Positions 1 to 7,706 are shown, numbered from the stretch's first letter. The stretch: DNA of 10,316 nucleotides from Prado023 sp032123675 (GCA_032123675.1 JAQBEX010000067.1:1-10316), one strand, 5' to 3'. Notes: generated by a model from the sequence alone, not told the origin. Program-made: numbers and translations.

Positions 1-240
1 GATGTGCACGGCGTCGGGAACCGGTGGGTCCGAGTGGTCCTGCGATCGCTCCAGTGCGGAGCGCAGGTCGATCACGACGCCAATGCCCAGGGCGGCGAGC
101 TGCTCGGCCCCTGCGGCGGTGACGTTGCTCAATGCGTCAGCCCGGTAGAGCTGGCCGTGCCGGGTGACGCCGCCGGCCGCCGGGTAGCCGCCCACCTCAC
201 GCAGGTTCGCAGTCCCCTCGATCGCCAACCGCCCACTCAT
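1..240 (-). CDS. Tyrosine-protein phosphatase-like protein, N-terminal part (runs off the window)
   Basis: Only the first 80 codons are present; the gene continues beyond position 1. The translation begins MSGRLAIEGTANLREVGGYP, followed by GQLYRADAL and LGIGVVIDLRSALE. This order (N-[LF]-R-[DE]-x-GG-Y, then LYR, then an 'IDLRS..E' strand) is the N-terminal signature of the bacterial tyrosine phosphatase family often called Y_phosphatase3 (dual-specificity or phosphoinositide-active relatives such as LipA/PtpB). The catalytic HCxxGKDRTG P-loop would lie outside the window, so activity cannot be judged. The ATG at 240-238 overlaps the stop of the upstream HPr kinase-like gene (ATGA). A Shine-Dalgarno GGGAGG sits at 251-246, five bases before the start and inside the end of the kinase gene, which supports this start and implies translational coupling. 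The family call is good; the substrate is unknown. Confidence 0.85.
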   Translation of the reverse strand, partial: MSGRLAIEGTANLREVGGYPAAGGVTRHGQLYRADALSNVTAAGAEQLAALGIGVVIDLRSALERSQDHSDPPVPDAVHI

Positions 241-1193
241 GCCAACCTCCCGAACACCTCGGAGATCGGCCCCCGTGGGTCATCACGGCCCGGGCGAAGC
301 AACCTGCGGGCACGCTGGTCCATCGCTGCCGTCTCGATCAGGATCGCGGTGTTCCGACCTGGCCGAACCGGGATCGTGATCATGGGCAACTCCACGGCGA
401 GCAGCTCCATCCGGTCCGGCGCCCGCGAGTAGTCACGGTCCGGATTCAGCATCTCGAGGGCCACGACAAGGCTGAGCTCGCTGGTTGCCTTGACCGACCC
501 GATTCCGTACATCAGCCGGAGGTTGACGATCCCGATCCCCTTGACCTCCATGAAGTGCCGAACGCGCCCCGGCGCACGCCCCACGAGGTCCCGATCGGAG
601 GGGCGGCGGATCTCCACCGTGTCATCGGCGACCAGGCGGTGACCGCGCCGGATCAGTTCCAGGGCGGTCTCAGACTTGCCGACCCCGCTGGGCCCGAGGA
701 TCAGCACACCCTCCCCGGCGACATCGAGCAGGCCTCCGTGCAGGATCTCCCGCGGGGCGAGCCCAAGGGCCAGGAACCATGACAGCTGGGCTGCGAACTC
801 GGTGGTGGGCTGGGTGGTGCGCAGCAGCGGGGTCCCGTACTCCTCGGCCAGCCCCACCGCCCACGATGTGATCTGCAGCCCGTGGGTGAGGATGCCCGCA
901 GGCACCCCGAGGTCGGCGAATTGGGCCAGGCGCCCCCAACGCTCCTCAGGCGGGAGCGTCATCAGGTAGCCGAGCTCGGCCTGGCCTATGATCTGGATCT
1001 GCGAGCTGGGGAACTGCTCTGAATAGCCCGCCCACTGCAGCCCCGGACGGTTGAGGTCAGACGTCGTCACCATCCGCCTGGTCAGGTCGACCCCGGCGGC
1101 GGTCACCACCTCCAACTCGAAGTGGTCAACGACCTCGGACAACGGGACCCCCCGCGCCGTCCGCAGCCCACGGATGACCTGGGTGGAGTCCAT
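237..1193 (-). CDS. hprK: HPr kinase/phosphorylase homologue
   Basis: The product has 318 residues, the usual length for HprK. In characterised members the enzyme phosphorylates and dephosphorylates Ser46 of HPr, the PTS phosphocarrier, linking sugar uptake to carbon control. The N-terminal domain is about residues 1-130. The C-terminal catalytic domain has the conserved HGGLLDV segment from His152, Walker A GPSGVGKS at 167-174, RGHRLVADD at 183-191 with the paired acidic residues, the family signature MEVKGIGIVNLRLMYG at 215-230, and VRPGRN at 276-281. The signature normally reads E[IV]RG; here Lys218 replaces the Arg, and the C-terminal tail after AAMDQR diverges from the usual pattern. The ATG at 1193 is preferred over an in-frame extension to 1418: the extension is low-complexity Arg/Pro/Ser sequence that would overlap the divergent methyltransferase, and a -10-like TACGCT lies six bases before 1193. 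A phosphatase-like gene overlaps its stop. Assignment to the HprK fold is firm; that its substrate is HPr is inference. Confidence 0.88.
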   Translation of the reverse strand: MDSTQVIRGLRTARGVPLSEVVDHFELEVVTAAGVDLTRRMVTTSDLNRPGLQWAGYSEQFPSSQIQIIGQAELGYLMTLPPEERWGRLAQFADLGVPAGILTHGLQITSWAVGLAEEYGTPLLRTTQPTTEFAAQLSWFLALGLAPREILHGGLLDVAGEGVLILGPSGVGKSETALELIRRGHRLVADDTVEIRRPSDRDLVGRAPGRVRHFMEVKGIGIVNLRLMYGIGSVKATSELSLVVALEMLNPDRDYSRAPDRMELLAVELPMITIPVRPGRNTAILIETAAMDQRARRLLRPGRDDPRGPISEVFGRLA

Positions 1194-1199
1194 TGCCCG

Positions 1200-1205
1200 A
1201 GCGTA
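1200..1205 (-). promoter_or_regulatory. Putative leaderless -10 hexamer of the hprK-like gene
   Basis: Read on the minus strand, TACGCT fits the actinobacterial TAnnnT -10 pattern and ends six bases before the ATG at 1193. There is no Shine-Dalgarno in the gap, so transcription probably begins at or next to the A of the start codon. No clear -35 is visible. Confidence 0.55.
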
Positions 1206-1258
1206 GGGCGCGCTCCGGCCCGGCGCTGGCTGGCGAGGTCTCGGCGCCGCGGGTGCCG

Positions 1259-1270
1259 GCCCACGTGGGC
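1259..1270. promoter_or_regulatory. Perfect 12-bp palindrome between divergent genes (candidate operator)
   Basis: GCCCACGTGGGC is a perfect inverted repeat centred on CACGTG. It lies in the 121-bp spacer between the divergent hprK-like and methyltransferase genes, about 31 bp upstream of the methyltransferase -10 element and about 65 bp upstream of the kinase start. This is a typical place for a dimeric regulator, but in GC-rich DNA a short palindrome can arise by chance and no cognate regulator is encoded nearby. Confidence 0.3.
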
Positions 1271-1301
1271 GTCGACGGCTCCTGTTCCTTCTCGCAGTTG
1301 G

Positions 1302-1307
1302 CAGGAT
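1302..1307 (+). promoter_or_regulatory. Putative leaderless -10 hexamer of the methyltransferase gene
   Basis: CAGGAT ends seven bases before the ATG at 1315. The spacer GGCACCT holds no Shine-Dalgarno. An earlier in-frame ATG at 1306 lies inside this hexamer and would add only three residues, which argues for 1315 as the true start. The identical hexamer at the same distance precedes the aminopeptidase gene. Confidence 0.5.
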
Positions 1308-1314
1308 GGCACCT

Positions 1315-2103
1315 ATGAGCCGCCCGGAGGACCTGATCGCCAACCGCGAGCTGTGGGACATCGTCAACGAGCAGTTCTCCGGCGCCGATGGCCTGGCTCT
1401 CTGGCGGCGCTCGGACATCGTGTGGGGGCTGTTCGCCGCGCCGGAGGCTGACGTGGCGGCAGTCGGCGACGTCGCCGGACTCGACGTGGTCGAGGTCGGC
1501 TGCGGAACCGCGCACCTCTCATCCTGGCTGGCCCGACGGGGGGCCCGCGTCGTCGCACTGGACCTGTCCGGCGCTCAACTGGCAACGGCCCGGGCCGGCC
1601 AGGCCGAACACGGCCTGCCGTTTGCCCTCGTGCAGGCCGACGCCGAGCACCTGCCGCTGGCCGACGAATGCGCCGACCTCGTCGTCAGCGAGCACGGCGC
1701 GCCAGCCTGGTGCGAACCGGAGGCCTGGGTCGGTGAGGCTGCCCGGGTCCTGCGGCCCGGGGGCCGACTGGTCTTCCTGACCAACAGCCCACTGTCGGCG
1801 ATGTGCGTGCCCGCCGCGGGAGGCCCCGCCGGCAGCCAACTGCTGCGCGGCCCAGCCGATCTGCGCACCGTCCGCTGGCCCGGTGGCGGCGTGGAGCACC
1901 ATCCCAGCCACGGGGACTGGATCCGGGTGCTGGTCGGCCACGGCTTCGCCGTCGAGGGGCTGCACGAGCTGCACGCCCCTGCTGACCACGACCCGGACCA
2001 CTCCGCCGCTGGCTTCTACCAGATCGCCGACCTCGCGTGGGCCCGGCAGTGGCCGGCCGAGGACCTGTGGTCGGCACGCCTGGTAGTGACCCCATCAGGA
2101 TGA
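1315..2103 (+). CDS. Class I SAM-dependent methyltransferase
   Basis: The 262-residue product has the Methyltransf_11-type Rossmann core. Motif I is VVEVGCGTAHLS (Val58 to Ser69). The acidic residue ending strand beta-2, which binds the ribose of S-adenosylmethionine, is Asp83 in VVALDLSG. The adenine-binding stretch is VQADAEHLPL, and a motif III-like VLRPGGRLVF follows in the middle of the protein. The C-terminal third (His-rich, with HPSHGDW and HAPADHDPDH) is the substrate-specific part and I do not recognise it. No membrane segment or signal peptide is visible, so it should be cytosolic. It is divergent from the hprK-like gene and 64 bp upstream of the SBP-VWA gene. Substrate, whether small molecule or macromolecule, cannot be deduced. 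The start at 1315 rests on the leaderless promoter. Confidence 0.88.
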   Translation: MSRPEDLIANRELWDIVNEQFSGADGLALWRRSDIVWGLFAAPEADVAAVGDVAGLDVVEVGCGTAHLSSWLARRGARVVALDLSGAQLATARAGQAEHGLPFALVQADAEHLPLADECADLVVSEHGAPAWCEPEAWVGEAARVLRPGGRLVFLTNSPLSAMCVPAAGGPAGSQLLRGPADLRTVRWPGGGVEHHPSHGDWIRVLVGHGFAVEGLHELHAPADHDPDHSAAGFYQIADLAWARQWPAEDLWSARLVVTPSG

Positions 2104-2108
2104 CCCCC

Positions 2109-2162
2109 TTTCGCTCGATGACCCTTGTGACCGATGATGGTGGGACAGGCACGAACAGGAGG
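2109..2162 (+). promoter_or_regulatory. Candidate promoter and Shine-Dalgarno of the SBP-VWA gene
   Basis: TTTCGC (2109-2114) and GATGAT (2133-2138) are spaced by 18 bp and could be -35 and -10 elements; the match is moderate. A strong Shine-Dalgarno AGGAGG lies at 2157-2162, five bases before the ATG at 2168, and clearly fixes that start. This gene therefore differs from most neighbours, which look leaderless. Confidence 0.4.
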
Positions 2163-2167
2163 CGCCC

Positions 2168-3994
2168 ATGTCAGGTCGACGCAGATCAGCCGTCCCGCTG
2201 ATCATCGCGGCGCTGTTTGGCGTCGTGCTCGTGATCGCGGTCCGCCAGTGGTTCGGTGGCGGCAGTAGCGACGAGCAGGCCAGCACTGACCCCAGCACCG
2301 GGACCGTGTCGGCACCCGAGGACTGCACGACGGTCACCGTGGTGGCCTCCAGCGAGAAGGCCGCACTGCTCGGCGAACTCGCCAACGAGTACAACGCATC
2401 CGGTCCCGAGGTCGATGGCGTCTGCATGTGGATGTACGTGGCCACGAAGTCCAGCGGCGCGGCGGCAACCGCGCTGGCGCGAGGATGGGACGAGGAGATC
2501 GACGGCCCCCGGCCCGACGTGTGGAGCCCCGCGTCGAGCTCGTGGGCAGTGCTGGTCGACCAGGACTCCACGGACCTGGACCGACCGAGCCCGATGCCCA
2601 CGGAGCGCCCCTCGCTGGTGCAGACCCCCCTGGTGATCGCCATGCCGCTGCCGATGGCCCAGGCTTTGGGCTGGCCAGAGGCGCAGATCGGTTGGAAGGA
2701 CCTCGCCGCGCTGGCCAAGTCCCCGAAGGGGTGGGCCAGCAAGGACCACCCGGAGTGGGGCCGCTTCAAGCTGGGCAAGACAAATCCGCACTTCTCCACC
2801 TCCGGACTCAATGCCACGATCGCCTCCTACTTCGCGGCTACGGGGGTTTCCAGCGACCTGACGACGGACCAGGTCGCAGATCAGGAGACCCGCGACTTCG
2901 TGGGCCAGCTCGAGTCTGCGGTCGTGCACTACGGGGACACCACGCTGACGTTCCTGGAGAACATGAGCCAGGAGGCTGCCGCGGGCCAGGGACTGACCTA
3001 CGTCTCGGCGGTCACTGTCGAGGAGAAGTCGGTCCTGGACTACAACCAGGGCAACCCGACGGGCGATCCGCAGACCCTCGGTGCGGCCCCGCCGCCGGAC
3101 CAGCAGCTGGCCGCCATCTACCCATCGGACGGGACACTGCTGTCGGACAACCCATGGATCACCCTCGATGCCGAGTGGGTCGAGGAGTCCACGGCGCGCG
3201 CCGCAGACGATTTCCTGACCTGGCTGCACGAACCCGCCCAGCAGGCGGTCTTCACCGACGCCGGCTTCCGGACCTACACCGGCGAGCCCGGGGCCCCGAT
3301 CACGCTGGAGAACGGGATGCTGCCCGAGGGGCCGACCAGCATCCTCACCCCGCCGGCCCCAGCGGTGCTCGCAGACGTGCAGCAGTCCTGGGATGAGTTG
3401 CGCAAGCGCGCCCACGTGCTCTTCGTGATGGATGTGTCCGGCTCGATGGGTGAGCTGGTGACCTCCGCAGGCCGGACGAAGCTGGAACTGGCACAGGATG
3501 CAGCGGCATCCGCGTTCGAGGGATTCGCCCCCGATGACGAGGTCGGGCTATGGGCCTTCTCCACCGAGCTCGGCCCGAACCTCCAGCCATGGCTCGAGAT
3601 GCAGGCGGTGGCACCAGCCGCGAGCTCCATCGGGCCGATGCAGGACGACGTGCGCTCGATGGTCGCTGGCGGCGGCACAGCGCTCTATGCGACGCTCCGC
3701 GAGGCCCAGGAGCAGATGCTGGCCGAACTGGACACGACCCGGATCAATGCGATCGTGCTGCTGTCCGACGGCCAGAACGAGTACCCGCCGGATGCCAACC
3801 TGGACAGCCTGCTCGAGCAGTTGGAGGGTGAGAGCACCGACACCAGCGTGCGGGTCTTCCCGATCGGGTACGGCGAGGGTGCCGACCCCGCAGCGCTCGG
3901 CGCGATTGCTGAGGCATCCCGCGGCAAGTACTACGAGGCCAACGACCCGGCCAGCATCGAGAAGGTCCTGGCCAGCGTGCTGTCGAACTTCTGA
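2168..3994 (+). CDS. Membrane-anchored or exported solute-binding / VWA domain fusion protein
   Basis: The product has 608 residues. The N-terminus is a basic SGRRR followed by a hydrophobic segment (about 9-28), a signal-anchor or Sec signal without a lipobox cysteine. Residues of about 50-380 resemble a type II periplasmic binding fold: VTVVASSEKAALLGELANEY at the start, NPHFSTSGL (206-214), and a closing AADDFLTWL...FTDAGFR segment typical of extracellular solute-binding proteins. Residues of about 415-608 form a VWA domain. It has a complete metal-ion-dependent adhesion site: DVSGS (Asp422, Ser424, Ser426), Thr504 in GGGTALY, and Asp534 in LLSDGQN. This architecture is known in actinobacteria as 'substrate-binding and VWA domain-containing protein', but its role is not established; a ligand-sensing or adhesive function at the cell surface is inference. 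No transporter permease or ATPase gene is adjacent. The next gene starts 26 bp downstream, so they may work together. Confidence 0.85.
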   Translation: MSGRRRSAVPLIIAALFGVVLVIAVRQWFGGGSSDEQASTDPSTGTVSAPEDCTTVTVVASSEKAALLGELANEYNASGPEVDGVCMWMYVATKSSGAAATALARGWDEEIDGPRPDVWSPASSSWAVLVDQDSTDLDRPSPMPTERPSLVQTPLVIAMPLPMAQALGWPEAQIGWKDLAALAKSPKGWASKDHPEWGRFKLGKTNPHFSTSGLNATIASYFAATGVSSDLTTDQVADQETRDFVGQLESAVVHYGDTTLTFLENMSQEAAAGQGLTYVSAVTVEEKSVLDYNQGNPTGDPQTLGAAPPPDQQLAAIYPSDGTLLSDNPWITLDAEWVEESTARAADDFLTWLHEPAQQAVFTDAGFRTYTGEPGAPITLENGMLPEGPTSILTPPAPAVLADVQQSWDELRKRAHVLFVMDVSGSMGELVTSAGRTKLELAQDAAASAFEGFAPDDEVGLWAFSTELGPNLQPWLEMQAVAPAASSIGPMQDDVRSMVAGGGTALYATLREAQEQMLAELDTTRINAIVLLSDGQNEYPPDANLDSLLEQLEGESTDTSVRVFPIGYGEGADPAALGAIAEASRGKYYEANDPASIEKVLASVLSNF

Positions 3995-4007
3995 GCCCGG
4001 ACCGGGG

Positions 4008-4013
4008 CAGACT
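4008..4013 (+). promoter_or_regulatory. Putative leaderless -10 hexamer before the GTG at 4021
   Basis: CAGACT ends seven bases before the GTG start; the spacer GGGGACC is not placed as a Shine-Dalgarno (too close and of poor match). It sits in the 26-bp gap after the SBP-VWA gene, so the downstream gene may be transcribed both by read-through and from its own promoter. Confidence 0.45.
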
Positions 4014-4020
4014 GGGGACC

Positions 4021-4797
4021 GTGCGCGCCCAAGACGAGATCCGCGACCCGTGGGGGTGGCTGGTCGCTGCGGTCTGCGGCGGCCTGGGCTGGGCTGTCCT
4101 CGGGGCCACGTTGACCCCGGTCGGAGCCGTTGCCGCTGGCGTCGGCATCGGCGCCGCGGTCCTGGGCACCAAGGTCGCGGTGGGCACCGCCCGCGGTCAC
4201 CGTGCCGATCCACCCGCGCTGGAAGAGCCCCAGGACCGGCTTCCCGAGGCCCCAGCAGGCAGCATCCAGGCTGATCTGCTGGCCCGGTCCCATGCCGCAG
4301 TCGCGCGAATGGGCGACTTGGTCGAACGCCCGTCCGACCAGTGGATCGCCGGCGAGGTCCGGCGGGTGCTCACTGACAGCCGGCCCGTGGTGGAAGCCAT
4401 CGATGAGATGGCCGGTCGGATCACCGTCCTCGACACGAGCATCGCGACTGCCCACCCCAACCGCGTGGCCCACGAGATCGCCCGCCTCCAGGAACAACTG
4501 CGGCACACGACCGATCGGCACGTCCGACGTGATCAGGAGGGCGCGCTGGCGGCCCTGGACGCCCAGGCGGAGTCGATCGACCGGCTGCTGCGCCGCCGGG
4601 ATTCGGCACTGGCCCAGATGCAGGCCTCCGCGGTAGGACTCGAAGGGTTGGCCGCGCGCACCGGGGAGCTGGTCGCGCTCGGTCCTGCCGGAGCGGACAC
4701 CGACGAGGCAACGCGGATCGTCGGCGACCTCACCGACTCCCTGGACGCAGTCCGCGCGGGTGTCGACGAGGCGCGCTCGATCATGGATGACCTCTGA
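4021..4797 (+). CDS. Small membrane-hairpin coiled-coil protein of unknown function
   Basis: The product has 258 residues and I do not recognise a family. The start codon is GTG. Two adjacent hydrophobic, Gly/Ala-rich stretches at about 12-30 and 33-51, starting in WGWLVAAVCGGLGWAVLG, are consistent with a re-entrant or two-pass membrane hairpin. The rest is hydrophilic and mostly helical, rich in Ala, Arg, Glu and Gln. A likely coiled coil at about 145-205 includes EIARLQEQLRHTTDRH and DAQAESIDRLLRRRDSAL; a second helical stretch reaches the C-terminus (DSLDAVRAGVDEARSIMDDL). It lacks cysteine clusters and nucleotide-binding motifs. It lies 26 bp after the SBP-VWA gene on the same strand and ends convergently with the aminopeptidase gene. 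A cytoplasmic partner or scaffold for the surface VWA protein is possible but unproven. Confidence 0.72.
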   Translation: MRAQDEIRDPWGWLVAAVCGGLGWAVLGATLTPVGAVAAGVGIGAAVLGTKVAVGTARGHRADPPALEEPQDRLPEAPAGSIQADLLARSHAAVARMGDLVERPSDQWIAGEVRRVLTDSRPVVEAIDEMAGRITVLDTSIATAHPNRVAHEIARLQEQLRHTTDRHVRRDQEGALAALDAQAESIDRLLRRRDSALAQMQASAVGLEGLAARTGELVALGPAGADTDEATRIVGDLTDSLDAVRAGVDEARSIMDDL

Positions 4798-4816
4798 CGA
4801 GCTGCTCGTGTGCCTG

Positions 4817-4858
4817 AGCACTGGCGCACGGGCCCCGGCGCGCCCAGGAGCCGGTGCT
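4817..4858. terminator. Weak candidate bidirectional terminator hairpin between convergent genes
   Basis: AGCACTGG (4817-4824) can pair with CCGGTGCT (4851-4858), an eight-base-pair stem with one G-U pair and a GC-rich 26-nt loop that can fold further (GCGC...GCGC). It lies in the 59-bp gap between the converging 4021-4797 gene and the aminopeptidase and overlaps the latter's stop codon. There is no T-tract on either side, so the call is weak. Confidence 0.25.
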
Positions 4859-7445
4859 ACCGCGCAGCCCGCGAGACGTCCCGGGCTCCCAGCGCAAGGA
4901 CGGTCTCTGCTCGCTCCTCGGCAATGATCCGACGCAGCCCGGATGGGACCTCCGCTGACCCGAGCAGCGAGTCGGCGAGCGCGACGGTCGCCGCGTCGAC
5001 GTCGCGCGGGAACAGCCCACGTGCAAGCGTCCGGGCCTCAGCCGGCGGTCGGGTGTCCCACAGGTCCACGATCCGCTGGACGTACTGCGCGCGATAGGGC
5101 TCGATCAGCTCGACGGGGCCATCCGGGTCGGCGAACCCCGCGACGGTCGCCTCGAGGATGTCGTTGGGAAGGCCACTGACCTCGACGGCCGCATGCCAGG
5201 CAGCAGCCTTCGCCCCAGCTGTGGGCTGGCTGGCACGCGCTCGCGCTGCCCACGCCTGGCCCTTGCTCGTGCGGTCGTCCCGAAGCACCTCATCGACGAG
5301 GTCCTCCCCCGCCACCCCGCGGCCCACCAGCCGGGTCGCGATCGCCCAGCGCAGGTCAGCGTCCACAGGCAGCCCCGGAATCGAATCGTGTCCCGAGAGC
5401 ACGTCGGCCAACCGTTCCAGCCGGACGGGGTTGACAGCCGTGGCGATGTGGGCCCGGGCCAGGGCCAGCTGTCGGTCCGATCCCGGCCCTGCGGCCGTCA
5501 GGAGTTGCGCTGTCCCAGCGCACAGCTCGTCTGCGCACGTCGCGCGCAGTTCGGGGTCGACATAGCGCGCCGTGGCCGTGCGCGCCTGTCGCAGCACCGT
5601 CTCGATCGTCTGCGCCCGGTCCTCATGGCCCAACCCGTTCAGGGCGACGCGGACGAACTCCTGCGCGGGCAGCAGGCCATCCCGCACCAATTCCCACAGC
5701 GCGGCCCAGACCAGGGACCGCGGCAGCGACTCGGCCAAGTCGCCGACCGACCGGATCGCCGTGCGGAGGCTGGCCGGGTCAAGGCGCGCCTTGGCGTACG
5801 TGAGGTCGTCGTCGTTGACCAGCAGGAGGTCCGCGGCCGGCACACCGTCGAGCTGCGGGACCTCGGCCGACGCCCCCAGCACGTCCACCTCGATGCGCTG
5901 GTCTCGCACGAGTCGTTCCGGTCCCCCCGCGGCATCGCCACCCCACCGGTACACACCGACTGCCACCCGGTGCGGGCGCAGCAGGTCGGTGATCCCCTCC
6001 GGACGGCTGGCTGGCGCCTGCTCGATGCTCACCCGGGTGTAGCGGCCGTGCGCATCCACCTCGACGCTGGGCTGCAGGCTGGTCACGCCGGGGGCCTGCA
6101 ACCACGCCTGCGCCCACTGCTGAAGGTCCCGGCCGCTGGTCGCCTCGAGCTAGACGAGAAGGTCCGCGAGAGTGGCACTTCCCCACGCATGGGCGGTGAA
6201 GTACCGCGTCAGCCCCGAACGGAAGGCCTCGATCCCGACGTAGGCGACCAACTGCTTGATCACCGACGCACCCTTCGCGTAGGTGATCCCGTCGAAGTTC
6301 AGGTACACAGCCTCAAGGTCGACCATGTCGGCCGCGACCGGGTGCGTCGACGGCTGCTGATCCTGACCGTAGGCCCACGCCTTGCGGCCCTGCACGAACG
6401 CCGTCCAGGCTGCGCTGAACCGGGTCGCGTCGGCCGCCGTGCCGAAGCCCGCCCACTCCGCGAACGACTCGTTGAGCCACAGGTCGTCCCACCACCGCAT
6501 CGTGACCAGGTCTCCGAACCACATGTGTGCCATCTCGTGCAGGATGATCATGGCCCGCGACTCGCGAGCAGAATCGGTCACCCGGGACCGAAAGACGAGC
6601 AGGTCCTCTCGGAAGGTCACCAGGCCGGGGTTCTCCATCGCACCGAGGTTGAACTCCGGGATCGCCACCTGGTCGTACTTGCCGAACGGGTAGGGCACAT
6701 CGAACGCATGCTCGTAGTGCGCCAGCCCCGCCCGGGTGATGCCCAGGACCTCGTCGGCGTCGAGGTGCTCGGCCACCGACGCCCGCACGAGGATCCCCAG
6801 CGGGTAGGTCCCGTGTGGCCCCTCGTACTGCGACTCGACGACTGCGAAGGGCCCCGCGCAGAACGCGGCGAGGTAGGTCGACAGAGGCGGGGTCGAGGGA
6901 AACGTCCACAGGGCGAGCCCGTCGCCGAGCTCGACCGGTCCCGGCGCCGCGGTGTTGGCCCGCACCTCCCAGCCGCGCGGGGCGGTCAGCTGCCAGCCGA
7001 TGGGCGCCTTCAGGTCGGGCTGCTCGAAGCAGGCGAACACCCGCCGCGCATCGGCGGTGGCGAACTGGGTGTACAGGTAGATGCCCCCGTCGGCCGGGTC
7101 CACCGAGCAGTGCAGGCCCTCGCCGGTGTTCATGTACCGGCACCGAGCCCGCACGACAAGCTCGTTGCTCAGGGCCAGGGCAGGCAGGAGCAGCCGGGCG
7201 CCGTCGTACCCCTCGACATCGAGGGGTACGCCGTTCAGCTCCGCGAAGACGACCTCGTCAGCGATGAGGTCGATCCACGTCGATTCGCCAGGGGATGTGG
7301 AGGTGAACAGCACCGACGTCGTCGAGCCGAACGTCGCAGCGGCGCCCGCCGCCACGCTGCCCAGGTCCAGCGCGATCGTGTAGGAGTCCACGGACACCAG
7401 CTCGGCTCGTTCCTCGGCCTCGGCGCGGGTGATGTTCTGCGACAT
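4857..7445 (-). pseudogene. pepN: M1-family aminopeptidase N gene with one in-frame TAG stop
   Basis: Without the internal stop this encodes about 862 residues, the normal length for actinobacterial PepN, a zinc metallopeptidase that removes N-terminal residues from peptides, usually in the cytosol. No signal peptide is seen. The exopeptidase motif GAMEN is at 268-272. The zinc motif is HEMAH (303-307), with the third ligand Glu326 in NESFAEW and catalytic Tyr389 in ITYAKG. Codon 432 (6152-6150) is TAG. On both sides the same frame is clean: it reads ADLLV before the stop and LEATSGRDLQQWAQAWL after it, as in intact family members. The 430 codons after the stop hold a well-conserved ERAP1-like C-terminal domain, including LLVNDDDLTYAKARLD. 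The natural stop at 4859-4857 is also TAG. A leaderless-type promoter fixes the ATG at 7445. It may be a recent nonsense mutation, a sequencing error, or readthrough; the truncated form would keep every catalytic residue but lose the C-terminal domain. Confidence 0.85.
6150..6152 (-). other. In-frame TAG at codon 432 of the aminopeptidase gene
   Basis: On the minus strand the frame reads GTC TAG CTC GAG. No insertion or deletion is needed to join the two halves: 6152 lies a whole number of codons (431) from the start at 7445. A single base change from GAG, CAG or AAG would restore a sense codon. The only plausible restart nearby is a TTG at 6101-6099 without a clear Shine-Dalgarno. Confidence 0.95.
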
Positions 7446-7452
7446 GACCGGA

Positions 7453-7458
7453 ATCCTG
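7453..7458 (-). promoter_or_regulatory. Putative leaderless -10 hexamer of the aminopeptidase gene
   Basis: On the minus strand CAGGAT ends seven bases before the ATG at 7445, with spacer TCCGGTC and no Shine-Dalgarno. A six-base-pair inverted repeat, GCCCGC (7474-7479) and GCGGGC (7488-7493), lies across the expected -35 position and might be an operator, though such repeats are common in GC-rich DNA. The rest of the spacer up to the sigma gene shows only an 8-bp palindrome (CCCCGGGG, 7535-7542) and nothing I can name. Confidence 0.5.
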
Positions 7459-7706
7459 CCTGCTCGCCCGGGAGCCCGCTCGGCCGGGCGGGCAGCCACA
7501 TCTGCCACAGGCCCCGCGAGGTGCCAATCGGGTGCCCCGGGGTGCATCCAAGTGGGCGGTCCCGGCCGAATACCCAGATGACACGAGCACGCCGGAGCTC
7601 GAACCCCACTCAGACCTGACCAGGGAGGCGAATACGCCATGAGCATCATGGCTCTTTCTCCGGCAACTACGGCGAGTAAGTCCCGACATAGGTTCGCGGA
7701 CTTTGG

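Noticed and set aside
4..432. Plus-strand open frame at the left edge
   Set aside because: It is antisense to the phosphatase-like and HPr kinase genes and has no recognisable domain.
1194..1418. N-terminal extension of the HPr kinase homologue by 75 residues
   Set aside because: The added sequence is Arg/Pro/Ser-rich, overlaps the divergent methyltransferase, and would displace the -10-like element; the 318-residue form matches the family length.
2186..3415. A 409-codon minus-strand open frame inside the SBP-VWA gene
   Set aside because: It is an antisense shadow of a gene with recognisable domains and a strong Shine-Dalgarno; the translation is low-complexity and has no family features.
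5193..7619. An 808-codon open frame on the plus strand opposite the aminopeptidase
   Set aside because: It mirrors the minus-strand gene in a GC-rich region where antisense frames stay open by third-position bias. Its translation is Arg/Gly/His/Pro-rich without motifs, while the minus frame has clear M1 peptidase motifs.
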